Of a DNA stretch of 64,000 nt, positions 49,086-57,824 are shown one piece after another. Made by a program: the position numbers and the translations under genes. The stretch is from CBDCWT01 sp965223305 (lineage in GTDB: Bacteria > Planctomycetota > Planctomycetia > Pirellulales > Pirellulaceae): NCBI GenBank assembly GCA_965223305.1, contig CBDCWT010000043.1:1-64000 (forward strand), given 5' to 3'. Numbering within the stretch: position 1 is the stretch's first letter; each line of letters begins with the position of its first letter. A model generated the notes under the pieces. That model saw only the letters and a program-made list of their open reading frames with translations, ran no database searches and was not told the DNA's origin.

Positions 49086-50461
49086 ATGGCGCTTACGATC
49101 CAGTCTCGGCAGCGTGGTCTCTTGACACGACGGCGATTCTTGCGGGGGGCCGGCATCGCCTTGGCGCTGCCTTGGATGGAGTCATCGCCGTTGCGTGCGG
49201 TGGAGACCGGCAAGTTGTCGCTTCCTCAAACGAGCACCCAGCCACCGGTCCGTTTTGCCTGTCTTTACTTCTCCAACGGTGTGGAGCCGGAACATTGGTG
49301 GGCCACAGGGAGCGGTCGCTCGATGAAGTTCGGCCCCGGCCTGGCGCCGATGGCGCCGTTCGGTGAAGACATCGTCTTTTTACACGGGCTGTTTAACGCA
49401 CAAGCGGTTGCCAACACGAGCCCGCATCTTGGACGGATGCCCAACATGCTGTCCGGCGCCTGGGTCAGCCTCGACCAAAATGACATCCGTGTCGGTAAGA
49501 CGATGGATCAAGTCCTGGCGCAGCAGATCGGGCCACCGCACGGAGATCCCCAGCCTGGTGTTGGGAATCGAACCGACGGAACTACGGCTGGAAGACGGTC
49601 TGTCCATGATCTACGGCTCGTGTATTTCCTGGGCCACCGAGACCAGGCCGGCGACCAAGGAGATCTATCCGGCGAGAGTGTTTGACCGGCTGGTCGGGGA
49701 TGGCAGCGGGCGGCAGCTGGACAAGATCGATATTGGATCAAATCCTCGAGGACGCCAAGCAACTGCGGAAGCAGGTAGGTATCGGCGATTCGACGCAAAC
49801 TCGATGAATACCTGGACTCGATTCGGGATATCGAGCTGCGCATCACACATGCCAAGCGCGAACGGCGTCTGGAGGGCTGGCAGCCCAGTTTGACGAAGCC
49901 CAACATGGCCCGACCACAAGACGAGTTGCCGCAAGACGTTCCGGAACACATGAAGCTGATTCTGGACTTGATCGTGCTCGCATTCCAAATGGACAAGACT
50001 CGCATCGCCACTTGTATGTTGAACAACGATTTGTCCCAGATGAACTTCGGGGTTTTTGGATGGTGTGCAGGGGGCTCTGCATCTCGACTTAACGCACAAC
50101 GGGCCGAGAGCCCGAGCTGGAAGCGATGTACTTGAAAACCAATCAGTTTCACGTCGAGCAATTTGCCTACTTGCTTGGCCGACTAAAGCAGATTGACGAA
50201 GGAGGGCAGTCGCTGCTAGACAGCTCGCTGTTGCTATTCGGCTCAAATCTATTCGACGGGGACAAGCACGAGGCAGACAAGATGCCTTTAGTGCTGGCGG
50301 GCCGAGCGGGAGGCCAGTTGGAAACAGGCCGCGTGCTGGATTATCTTGAACGAGGGGACGAAAACCGCCGGGCCTGCAGCCTCTATCTGTCGCTCATGGA
50401 TCGCCTCGGCGTTCACCTCCGCCAATTCGGTGACGCGGACCAACGTCTGGCCGATCTATAG
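49086..50461 (+). pseudogene. DUF1552 protein, about five frameshifts
   Basis: ATG 49086 after GGGAG. Tat-type signal LLTRRRFLRGAGIALALPWM, then FACLYFSNGVEPEHWW and IVFLHGLFN, typical of DUF1552. The protein can be followed to its end (FGSNLFDGDKHEADKMPLVLAG to 50461) only by changing frame near 49533, 49725, 49795, in the GGGG run before TTTTTGG at ~50049-50052, and near 50105. All changes are explained by one extra base each. Segments recovered include GIEPTELRLEDGLSMIYGSC, LDQILEDAKQLRKQVG and HMKLILDLIVLAFQMDKTRIA. Five same-direction insertions in 1.4 kb beside intact long genes suggests a real pseudogene or a locally poor consensus. Confidence 0.75.
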
Positions 50462-50466
50462 CAGAC

Positions 50467-51285
50467 ATGATGGACAACAGTAAACCGTACTCTCAGGCCT
50501 GGTATGACAGCCGTCGAGAGTTGCTCGGGGAGGCTGCCTGCAAACAGCTGGGCTATTTCGTCGTACCTGACGAGTTTCTGTTGTCTGTCGTGGTGCCGAT
50601 CTACAACGAAGAGAAAACGCTGCCTGAGATCATCGATCGGATTCGGCGTGTACCTCTTGCCAAAGAGATTGTGCTGGTCGACGACTGCAGCCGAGACGGT
50701 TCACAGAAGATCTTGCAGGAGCTGACGGTCGCACTTGCCGGAGACGAGTTCAACCGGTTGCAATTCGTTCGGCACGACCGAAATCGTGGCAAAGGCGCCG
50801 CTCTTCGAACTGGCTTCGCGAAGTGCAGCGGTGACATTGTGATCGTGCAGGATGCTGACCTTGAGTACGATCCCGGCGAGTATCCACGGCTGATCCAGCC
50901 GATCATGGAAGGGAAGGCTGACGTCGTGTTCGGCAGTCGTTTTCTGGGTGATCGCCCGCACCGCGTGCTGTACTATTGGCACTTCGTGGCCAATTCGCTG
51001 TTAACGAGCTTTTCCAATTGGTTTACGAACCTGAACTTGACCGACATGGAGACTTGCTACAAGGTCATGAAGCGGGAGGTCTTGGCTGACATCTTGCCGA
51101 CCTTACGGCAGAATCGATTCGGCATTGAGCCTGAGCTGACGGCCAAGATTGCCCGGCGGCGTTTCCGAGTGTACGAGGTTTCGACCAGCTATTCCGGCCG
51201 GACTTATGACCAGGGAAAGAAGATTGGCTGGCGGGACGGTCTACAGGCAGTTTGGTGCATTGTGCGTTACGGGCTAGCCGACTAA
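50467..51285 (+). CDS. Glycosyltransferase family 2, dolichyl-phosphate-mannose-synthase-like
   Basis: 272 residues. The GT-A nucleotide-binding start is VVVPIYNEEKTLPEIIDRI (41-59), with LVDDCSRDGSQ, the G-K-G-A-A-L-R-T-G block (108-116) and the D-x-D motif in IVIVQDADLEYDPGEYP (129-131). DMETCYKVMKREVL and FGIEPELTAKIARR are typical of DPM1/undecaprenyl-phosphate glycosyltransferases without C-terminal membrane helices. Predicted to load a sugar onto a polyprenyl phosphate. It starts 5 bp after the DUF1552 stop. Confidence 0.88.
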   Translation: MMDNSKPYSQAWYDSRRELLGEAACKQLGYFVVPDEFLLSVVVPIYNEEKTLPEIIDRIRRVPLAKEIVLVDDCSRDGSQKILQELTVALAGDEFNRLQFVRHDRNRGKGAALRTGFAKCSGDIVIVQDADLEYDPGEYPRLIQPIMEGKADVVFGSRFLGDRPHRVLYYWHFVANSLLTSFSNWFTNLNLTDMETCYKVMKREVLADILPTLRQNRFGIEPELTAKIARRRFRVYEVSTSYSGRTYDQGKKIGWRDGLQAVWCIVRYGLAD

Positions 51286-51339
51286 GTGCGGGCTCCGTCT
51301 GTGTATTGGGCAAAGCTCGCCGCGCGGTCTCTTGCGGCG

Positions 51340-51900
51340 TCATCTCCTACGCTTTGATTCTAGATACTCGGCGGAGATAAGCCGATTTGTCAGTTGGCAC
51401 ATCACCCGAACGTCCCCGTCAGAGTACGAGAACAAACTACCATCACGGCCGGTGTACTCAAGCCAGCCGTCTCCGTCCAAGTCCACCAGCCGAGTCAACT
51501 CAAACTCAAAAAACAGGGACCGTATCGAACGGCGGTGAAATAGTCTATCTGGCTCTCCAGACAACCAGAACACAAGTGATTCGTTTTCGTCTAGGGTTGC
51601 GATGTCCTGTTTGTCGAGTTGAGGAAAAGAGAACGGACGTGGACCTCGACCGTAGGTTCGGAGCACATGTGCAAAGATCTTGCGCGAGTTTGGATTCGGC
51701 GGATACTCGCCATGAGTCAGCTTGTAGTGCTCGACTGCAACCTGCAATCGAAATAATTCCTGGGAGTTTGCCCACTCTGCTCGAGACCGACGGCGGCGCT
51801 CTCGAGCCGCAACAAGAGCGAACAACGTCGCGAACAGCACAACGAGTACAAAAAGGTCTCGCAAGCCAAAATGAAATCGAAGTGGAGAGGTCGCCCGCAT
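51340..51900 (-). CDS. Prepilin-like membrane protein, unknown
   Basis: 186 residues from ATG 51900; the frame is open further upstream (52086), but that part overlaps the Imm10-like gene and is not protein-like. One N-terminal transmembrane helix (LRDLFVLVVLFATLFALVAA) is followed by RLQVAVEHYKLTHGEYPPNP, the helix-loop pattern of type II secretion pseudopilins, though no G|FTLIE cleavage motif is present. The C-terminal part (FELTRLVDLDGDGWLEYTG) has a D-x-D-x-D loop reminiscent of calcium-binding EF-like repeats. Function unknown. Convergent with the GT2 gene. Confidence 0.55.
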   Translation of the reverse strand: MRATSPLRFHFGLRDLFVLVVLFATLFALVAARERRRRSRAEWANSQELFRLQVAVEHYKLTHGEYPPNPNSRKIFAHVLRTYGRGPRPFSFPQLDKQDIATLDENESLVFWLSGEPDRLFHRRSIRSLFFEFELTRLVDLDGDGWLEYTGRDGSLFSYSDGDVRVMCQLTNRLISAEYLESKRRR

Positions 51901-52010
51901 CTCATCTATGACGTGAATCCCTAACAGCCTGTTGATTTTCTCGACGGGCTGTCGCATCACGGGATGTGTTGGTGGCCTCCGCCCGAGACAGACACGTTCC
52001 GGATTGTCAG

Positions 52011-52397
52011 TTAGCAATCCACTTCCAGCTGTGCATAGTTGCACGCTACAGTCGAAAGGCATTCTTTCAGTTTGCGCAACTGCCACGGAGAAACTTCAAA
52101 GGTCACGACGACCTCATCAAAACCCACGTTACTCGCAAACTTCCCTCCCAGGAAGATAGTGAGTTGATGGTTATTAAGCCGGACTAAATCCAGCATACCA
52201 TACCCTGCTTGTGCTTGACCGTCCACCTCCACATAGATGCGGTCATGGCCTAGTTCACGGTCCTGTTGTGCTGGTGCAATGTCGCGAGAAATCAGCACAT
52301 ACTGAACTGGAGAGGACGTTTCGTCTGCCAGTCCAACGGTCACGAGGTTACGTCGCGTTTCGCAGCTTACAACATCGGCGACAAAGGTCTTTCTCAT
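52011..52397 (-). CDS. Imm10-like immunity protein
   Basis: 128 residues. The central VQYVLISRDIAPAQQDRELG, IYVEVDGQAQAGYGMLDLV and LTIFLGGKFASNVGFDEVVV followed by a C-terminal helix (WQLRKLKECLSTVACN) fit the Imm10 family, which protects against polymorphic toxins. No toxin gene is adjacent, so it is an orphan immunity gene. The assignment rests on pattern memory (block order Y-x-L-I-S-R ... Y-V-E-V-D-x-Q ... G-Y-G), not a search. A ~240-bp repeat element begins 66 bp to its right. Confidence 0.6.
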   Translation of the reverse strand: MRKTFVADVVSCETRRNLVTVGLADETSSPVQYVLISRDIAPAQQDRELGHDRIYVEVDGQAQAGYGMLDLVRLNNHQLTIFLGGKFASNVGFDEVVVTFEVSPWQLRKLKECLSTVACNYAQLEVDC

Positions 52398-52462
52398 TTT
52401 CGATCAGGATTAGCAGTCCAGCTTTTCGTAACAACTGTTCTCTCGCCATCGGTATGCGCTAT

Positions 52463-52704
52463 GCGGCGGCCGCGGGCCGCCGGGTCCACCTACGGCAAAG
52501 CCTCCGGTGGATCCGCTACGCTCGCCTTCCGGCCTCGCTCCGCGGATGCCATCCAGGCACCACGGCCATCTTCTCGGCGGTCGTCCATGACCGCCGTGAA
52601 AGTCAATAGACACCGTGTACCACGCTCCCTGAACCAACACACGTCACGAATTCCACGGGCCAAAACGCGACGATGTGAACCAACATCCGTCGGCCCGCGG
52701 TCCG
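52463..52704 (+). repeat. ~240-bp element, copy A
   Basis: Starts GCGGCCGCGGGCCGCCGGG and ends CGTCGGCCCGCGGTCCGAA, so the ends are inverted repeats of about CCGCGGGCCG. The internal GGCGGTC-gtccat-GACCGCC hairpin is near 52576-52595. Recurs on the same strand at 53.9, 55.65 and 56.4 kb. Confidence 0.85.
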
Positions 52705-52814
52705 AAGTGAGTCACTGTCCGCCGACTTGGTAGGCGTGATCTTTGAACAAGTCGAGTCAGCAGCTACGACACCGCGCTCATCGACAACGATCCGGTGCAC
52801 GTTAGAACCCTCCG

Positions 52815-53239
52815 TCAAACGTGCAACCAGTCCTCGACACGAAGCTGCGGAACTTGCTCAAAGTCGCGGAGGTTCGAGGACAGAAGAACGGCATCGTGCG
52901 AAAGTGCAATTGCAGCAATCCTCAAGTCTTGCGTGCCGATTCGGATTCGTTGCCCACGGAGCGATACAAACTCGTCAGCAGCTTCGTCGGTCCAACGCAG
53001 AATCTCCCAATGCATCAACGTTTCCAACAAACGCACGAGGTGGCCATAGGGCATCACCAACTCGTGAGGGTACTGCAACCGACGTACTTGCGCCAGCCAC
53101 GCACGCAGTTGCTCCTCGACGGCAATCACCGGCAAGGCAACTGAGTCTCGAGCTTCCGACAGGCGTAGGACCAGTGAAGAATGCTGGCTGCGTCGAGCGT
53201 CGGTTAATACAGAAAGTGATCGGTATCTAGCAAGATCAT
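52815..53239 (-). pseudogene. PIN-domain (VapC-like) toxin, frameshift near the 5' end
   Basis: The true start is ATG 53239, giving MILLDTDH, overlapping the upstream antitoxin stop. The frame then breaks at about 53218-53222, where one base seems missing, and SVLTDARRSQHSSLVLRL continues in the next frame to 52815. PIN acidic residues: Asp in LLDTD, Glu in VIAVEEQLRAW, Asp in TQDLRIAAIALSHDAVLL, plus NLRDFEQVPQLRVEDW, the usual VapC C-terminus. Predicted ribonuclease toxin. As written it is inactive unless the indel is an error. Confidence 0.75.
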
Positions 53240-53469
53240 CAGTTGCCGTCGCGACTGCCGTCCGTTTGAGATCGTATCTTTTCACGGTCAGCTTCCCGCA
53301 GACCCGCAGCGTCATTCAATAGCTCCTGCATGCCAGGATCGTCGGTGAACGCACCGATTGTCTCACGCCAGTCCTTTCTCGAACGGCGCATCGATTGCAG
53401 CTCCTCCTGCAGCTGCGCAACCTGCGATTCGAGAACCTTAAGGCGGCTTTCAACGCTCGAATCCAACAC
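53239..53469 (-). CDS. Antitoxin of the PIN-domain toxin
   Basis: 76 residues from GTG 53469, which has TTGGAG nine bases upstream; a GTG at 53508 would add 13. The N-terminal half is a coiled-coil-like helix (VESRLKVLESQVAQLQEELQ). The C-terminal half (WRETIGAFTDDPGMQELLND, READREKIR) is the toxin-wrapping tail seen in many PIN partners. Stop and toxin start overlap (TGATG), typical translational coupling. Predicted to neutralise the toxin and repress its own promoter. Confidence 0.65.
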   Translation of the reverse strand: MLDSSVESRLKVLESQVAQLQEELQSMRRSRKDWRETIGAFTDDPGMQELLNDAAGLREADREKIRSQTDGSRDGN

Positions 53470-53508
53470 AACGTCAACTCCAAAGCTAGAAATACGGGAA
53501 TACCTCAC

Positions 53509-53908
53509 TATCGTAACACATTCTGCAAGCCAAAAGAGCTGTTACTTTCGTTTGTGTGGCAGCCGCCGATCACTGGGCAACGTGCGGCTCTTGATCGCTC
53601 GTCGACCCTGCGCGGAAACGTCGGCGGCGCTGAAAATCTCTTATGACGATAACCGTGCGTTGCATTTCAGCGCTCCCTGCGCTGCGCCGCTGCCCTGGCG
53701 GCCGGTCGCATTCGCTCACTGGCAATAACAGTGCAACGTCGATCGACATCCGCAAGACCGTCAATGATGGCATCTGCCTTACCAAGCTCCGCTCGCTCGA
53801 CGCTCCGGGCCACCGCTGCCGCACTGCTGTTCGCGCTCAGTGACTGCGGAAGACGGCTACCATACGAAGTGTCTTGCCTTCGATCCCGCTTCCTGGCCCT
53901 GCGCTGTG
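53509..53908. other. Gene-free stretch upstream of copy B
   Basis: About 400 bp between the antitoxin gene and the second repeat element. Overlapping short frames exist on both strands but none looks like a protein. The sequence just left of copy B (GCTTCCTGGCCCTGCGCTGT) is shared with copy C, so the repeat may start near 53888. Confidence 0.5.
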
Positions 53909-54152
53909 CGACGGCCGCGGGCCGCTGGGTCCACCTACGGCAAGCCTCCGGTGGGTCCGCTACGCTCGCCTTCCGGGCTCGCTACGCGGATGTCGTTCAG
54001 GCACCGCGGCCATCTTTCGCGGCGGTCGTCCATGACCGCCGTCGAGTTCATTCGATACCGTGTACCCCAAACCTTTGAGCCAACACGCGTCACGAGTTCC
54101 GCGGGCCAATACGCGGCGATTTGAATCAACACCCGTCGGCCCGTGGTCTGAG
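53909..54152 (+). repeat. ~240-bp element, copy B
   Basis: Same order of blocks as copy A: ACGGCCGCGGGCCGCTGGG at the left, GTCCACCTACGGCAAGCC, the GGCGGTC-GACCGCC hairpin, CACGAGTTCCGCGGGCCAA, and CGTCGGCCCGTGGTCTGAG at the right end. Confidence 0.85.
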
Positions 54153-54326
54153 CGCCCAACAACCGACAGCGAAAAAGTAGGCCATCACTCTGTTTCAGCC
54201 GATTGTCAGGTTAGAATCAACTGGCCGACGCAACCTTGACTCGTAACTCGTTGTCGTACTCTCGTATCGGGAGATGGGGCGATTTCACTACCACCACTTG
54301 ATGAGTCCGGCGAACTACCGCCGGGA

Positions 54327-54731
54327 GTGCACCAAGGGTCGCTCAACGAAACGCTCCAACGATTCGGATCTGGACATCCTCAAAGAGTCGCTGTTGGAGA
54401 ACGGCTCCGACGCATCCATCGCCTAGCAGTTCAAACAGGTCACCTAGCTCGATTCGTCGTCTTCGGGTCTTTTGTTTCACAAAAACCCGACCCAAACGAC
54501 CTTGACGTCCTCCTCATCATGGATGATTCCTTTGATGGTGAAAAGCTACAAGGAGAGGCAGTACTGCTATTCGACCATGCGGCTGCTGACGCCCATTTCG
54601 GAGCAAGTGTGTTTTGGGTTAGACGAGTAGCTGCTTTGGGAGGCGAGCAAGCAATGGTAGAATACTGGCAGACCAAAAGAGATGGGGGAAAACGAGGAAT
54701 CGTCGAAATCGTCGAGGAAAGGCATGATTAG
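54327..54731 (+). CDS. DUF6932-type nucleotidyltransferase-like protein
   Basis: 134 residues from GTG 54327 as the frame stands. The nucleotidyltransferase signature is FVVFGSFVSQKPDPNDLDVLLIMDD (G-S then D-x-D). Upstream in the same frame, ISLPPLDESGELPPGVHQGS is clearly the family's N-terminus but has no start codon; an ATG at 54274 reaches it if the GGGG run at 54276-54279 lost one G, so the natural protein probably starts there (~153 residues). Such proteins pair with a small helical partner, here overlapping at the stop. A toxin-antitoxin role is likely but unproven. Confidence 0.65.
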   Translation: MHQGSLNETLQRFGSGHPQRVAVGERLRRIHRLAVQTGHLARFVVFGSFVSQKPDPNDLDVLLIMDDSFDGEKLQGEAVLLFDHAAADAHFGASVFWVRRVAALGGEQAMVEYWQTKRDGGKRGIVEIVEERHD

Positions 54732-54930
54732 ATCCGAGCAAGAACTGACCGCCACACTAGAACGCATTCGACATTTCCAAGATCAGCTTGCCCTGCTCAG
54801 GAAAACAGAGACCAACCCCACAAACTATCGACTCGCCGCATCCGGGTTCATTGCTGAAATCGACAAAATGCAGTTGGAAGTACGCGAATTCCTCTGTTCG
54901 CCGCCCACCCACCTAACTTCTTCGACGTGA
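54724..54930 (+). CDS. Small helical partner of the nucleotidyltransferase
   Basis: 68 residues from ATG 54724, overlapping the upstream stop (ATGATTAG). Entirely helical: MIRSEQELTATLERIRHFQD, LRKTETNPTNYRLAASGF, IDKMQLEVREFL. It has the size and pairing of a toxin-antitoxin component. No catalytic motif. Which of the two is the toxin cannot be told from sequence. Confidence 0.55.
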   Translation: MIRSEQELTATLERIRHFQDQLALLRKTETNPTNYRLAASGFIAEIDKMQLEVREFLCSPPTHLTSST

Positions 54931-55071
54931 ACCGCTGCGGTGCCCCACCTGCGGAGTCGCTAGTCCGCAGCCATCATCTTGCCACTCGTCCTTGACCGCC
55001 GAGTCTTGGGGACACCGCGCGCTAGCACGGTGAGTGGAGCCGTGAATTGAGTTCGCAGGCATTCGATGCGT

Positions 55072-55593
55072 TTAATGAAGAGGACCCAACACTCCGGATT
55101 CCGAGGGATCGAACGCCGGACCAAGAGTAACCCCCTGCCGTTTGCCGTACAGTTCAATTAGCCTTTCAAAGTCAGCTGCAGCGTATCGACGGTCGGCATC
55201 CGTCATTTGTCTGGCAGCACGGGCGGCCGCAGTTGCCGCACGACGAACGCGTGCCTCGGCCACGGTACCTTGGTCGTCCATCGCTTCGGCGGCGTAGCAA
55301 CTGCACATGCCGGCTGACCGAACGGCGAGACCGACCCCGATGTCTTCGGGCTCGTGCGTAATCTCAGCACCCACAACAGCGGCCGCTGCCTGGCCAATTT
55401 GGCGAGCCTGATCAGCCGCATCGCATGAAGACTCGACAAACCTCCGAACGAGCTCCAATACCCTGCCACATTCGGCAGCGTGTGGTACTTCACTACGAGC
55501 CAAAGCGCGAAGTGCCGACCGATACGCGTACGCGACAATCGACCGTAATGGAAGACCGGCTAGATTTGTCTCACTTGGCCTCGAATTAGTCAT
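55072..55593 (-). CDS. Helical hypothetical protein, possible immunity-type
   Basis: 173 residues from ATG 55593. LPLRSIVAYAYRSALRALARS at the N-terminus, an Ala/Arg-rich helical centre (VRRAATAAARAARQMTDADRR) and YAAADFERLIELYGKRQG near the end. It resembles planctomycete small accessory proteins found beside toxin modules, but I cannot name a family. It lies between repeat copies B and C. Confidence 0.5.
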   Translation of the reverse strand: MTNSRPSETNLAGLPLRSIVAYAYRSALRALARSEVPHAAECGRVLELVRRFVESSCDAADQARQIGQAAAAVVGAEITHEPEDIGVGLAVRSAGMCSCYAAEAMDDQGTVAEARVRRAATAAARAARQMTDADRRYAAADFERLIELYGKRQGVTLGPAFDPSESGVLGPLH

Positions 55594-55654
55594 TGTTCAA
55601 CAGGGGTAAGATCAATCAGCATCTCCCAGCTCATCATAGCTTCCTGGCCCTTCG

Positions 55655-55878
55655 CTGTGCGGCGGCTGCACGCTGCTGGGTCCGCCTCCAGTGGATCCAC
55701 CACGTTCGCCTTCCTGGCCCACTACGCGGACCGCGGCCATCTTCTCGGCGGTCGGCCATGACCGCCGGGAGAGTCAATGGGCGCCGTGTACCCAAACTCC
55801 TAAACAAAACGCGTCACGAATTCCGTGGGCCAAAACGCGACGACCTGAACCACCACCCGTCGGCCCGCGGTCTGAGCT
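55655..55878 (+). repeat. ~240-bp element, copy C
   Basis: Starts near CTGTGCGGCGGCTGCACGC, is diverged and shortened in the first third, then has the GGCGGTC-ggccat-GACCGCC hairpin (55746-55765), CACGAATTCCGTGGGCCAA and the CGTCGGCCCGCGGTCTGAG end. Confidence 0.8.
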
Positions 55879-56039
55879 TCGGGCAATCATGTCCGATTCC
55901 GCCGCCGGAGTAACCACCCTGCTTCACTCACGTCGATTCGGCGGCGGTCGAAATTGGCGCACGCGCGCAGGCGCAAGTCGCATTGGACGCAGCCTGATGG
56001 GTTTGCAAAGGGGAGGCAGACATCGCTTTTCTTTCCAGG

Positions 56040-56372
56040 TTACTCTTTTTCCCGCCACGATATCTGCCGCCCATCGAAGATCGGGATACTATCGATCCTA
56101 CTTGCACAACTCCCTGATTCCTCCTCCATTACCCAACCTTCGAAAAGTACTGAATAGCGATCGAACTCGTCCGGCCTTGGTAAAGGGGGAGCGTTTCGAT
56201 TTCGTTCATGCCAGTCGCGGCAGAAGGTGATGTACTCAGCGATCTCGGTCCTTAATGGGTCATTCTCCGCTGACAACTCCTCGAATGTACCGTACCAAGT
56301 GTCATCACTGCAAAACGCATGCTTGATCCGGCCAATCGCCACTGAGTTGTGTTTCAATATCAAGTCAGCCAT
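56040..56372 (-). CDS. Small hypothetical protein, possible immunity-type
   Basis: 110 residues from ATG 56372 (MADLILKHNSVAIGRIKHAF); the frame is open 18 codons further. DDTWYGTFEELSAENDPLRT, EYITFCRDWHERNRN and FDRYSVLFEGWVMEEES look like a compact alpha/beta protein. No family recognised. It occupies the interval between repeat copies C and D alone. Confidence 0.5.
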   Translation of the reverse strand: MADLILKHNSVAIGRIKHAFCSDDTWYGTFEELSAENDPLRTEIAEYITFCRDWHERNRNAPPLPRPDEFDRYSVLFEGWVMEEESGSCASRIDSIPIFDGRQISWREKE

Positions 56373-56424
56373 CAAAGTGAATTCCCAGCATGCCTGTTTA
56401 CGATCTGGTCTTGTCAGTACACTC

Positions 56425-56608
56425 ACCTTCCGGACTCGCTATGCGGCTGCCGGCTAGGCACCATGGCCATCCTCGCGGCGGTCGTCCATGACCGCCGTGA
56501 GGGTCAATGGACGCCGTGGACCCAGACCCCTGAACCAACACGCGTGACGAATTCCGCGGGCCAATACGCGGCGATGTGAACCGACACATGTCGGCCCGCG
56601 GTCCGAGC
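56425..56608 (+). repeat. ~240-bp element, copy D (left-truncated)
   Basis: Begins within the CTTCCGGACTCGCTATGCGG block and lacks the left terminal repeat. It retains the GGCGGTC-gtccat-GACCGCC hairpin (~56475-56494), GACGAATTCCGCGGGCCAA and the TGTCGGCCCGCGGTCCGAG end. A short match to the right end alone (GTGCCGCGGTCCGAGCTAG) also occurs near 58644. Confidence 0.8.
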
Positions 56609-56740
56609 TGTTGCGGAATGCTCGCCACAGCGAGTCTAATCGTCCATTGGTTCAACCGTGTTCCGAAAGGGCAACGTCGCTTCAAGGAGGGAGTTGTTTC
56701 TATTTCTACCGCCAGATATTGGTTCGTGAAGCGGCCAACG

Positions 56741-56977
56741 TCACCGTCCAAGCTGTTTATTCAGTTCATCGCGCAGTTCTTTCATCAGAATTCTTGTGTC
56801 GTCGCGTAGACCGTCTGCTTTCAACAACTGCTCAAGATTCCAGCGAAGTGCCATGACGATTTCCGTTCCGGTCGATCCACAAGCCATGGCGTCCAGAAGG
56901 GACTGGGACGCCTCAGAGAATCCCTCGCTCTGTAGCGATGCCGCAATTCTCCTTGCAACCTCATAGTGATCATACAT
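56741..56977 (-). CDS. Small helical hypothetical protein
   Basis: 78 residues from ATG 56977, with AAGGA upstream. Helical throughout: YEVARRIAASLQSEGFSEAS, LDAMACGSTGTEIVMALRWN, LMKELRDELNKQLG. The pattern is like small accessory proteins that accompany Rhs/toxin immunity genes. Function unknown. Confidence 0.5.
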   Translation of the reverse strand: MYDHYEVARRIAASLQSEGFSEASQSLLDAMACGSTGTEIVMALRWNLEQLLKADGLRDDTRILMKELRDELNKQLGR

Positions 56978-57285
56978 TTCAGTTGGTCCTTAACCCAGAG
57001 AAGTGGTCAACGCGAACGCCGTCAGGAAGCACCACCTCAATTGAACAGAACCTCCTCGATTACCTCCAATGCCAGGTGATGGTCTGGTTATGAATGGCGA
57101 ACCAGGACGTACCCGGCCAACCTCTATGAAGTCGGGGCTGGCTTCGTTTTCAGCCGGTATGCCATAGTCAACAGCATATCCAGGACGAGTAGGAGACTCC
57201 AACGACTAGTATTGTGCGTCCGTTCCGCGACTCCTTCCTATCGTTCCAGTTCTGTACACCAGAGCCCCCTCACTAACGTGTATCC
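56978..57285. other. Gene-free stretch before the ExeA remnant
   Basis: About 300 bp. It presumably contains the junction where the N-terminal half of the ExeA-like gene was lost. An open frame on the minus strand (56990-57202) is not convincing. No repeat copies. Confidence 0.4.
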
Positions 57286-57789
57286 GTGCGATTAGAGCGT
57301 CAGATCTTGTTGATTGCACAGCCGCCCCATGTGGTGTTGGTCACAATCATCGACGACGCTCACCTAATGGACATGGACAACCTGCGGAAGCTCCGCCTGT
57401 TGCTCGAGGACTTTCCCAAGAACCACAACCTGATCCTGATCGGACAGCCAGTCCTGCTCACCAATCTGGACCTGGCCGTGAATCAGGACATCAAGAGCCG
57501 GGTGACCTATTCGGTCATCACCAAGCGCCTGACTGACGACAGTATGAAGGACTTTATCCATCGCGAACTCGAGCGGATCGGACTGGCTCACAACACGTTC
57601 ACCGAAGCCGCCACCGAACTCATCATCCGTTTGGCCGATGGTGTCTTACGAAGATGCCGAAACCTGTGTCTGTCCGCCATGCTCGAAGCGGTCCGAGCGG
57701 CCGCCGGGAGAACGATCGACATCGATCTGGTCAACCGCGTCCTCCTGCAACCGCACTGGCAAAAGGAAGTCGACCTCACCGACTTCTGA
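57286..57789 (+). pseudogene. ExeA/TniB-type AAA ATPase, N-terminally truncated
   Basis: 167 residues. Walker B is VLVTIIDDAHLMDMDNLRKLRLLL; LILIGQPVLLTNLDLAVNQDIKSRVTY and sensor/lid region FIHRELERIGLAHNTFTEAATELIIRLADGVLRRCRNLC match the ExeA-like transposition ATPases. The Walker A half is missing and an in-frame stop lies 12 bp upstream of the GTG, so this is a remnant. Full-length relatives are ~270 residues and work with a DDE transposase, absent here. Confidence 0.7.
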
Positions 57790-57824
57790 TGCACCCGATA
57801 CCTTCACCACAAAGAGGATCCGAG

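Noticed and set aside
52463..56608. Classical integron attC sites.
   Set aside because: I could not find paired R'/R'' core sites (GTTRRRY) at the element ends; the copies are longer and end in CCGCGGGCCG-type repeats.
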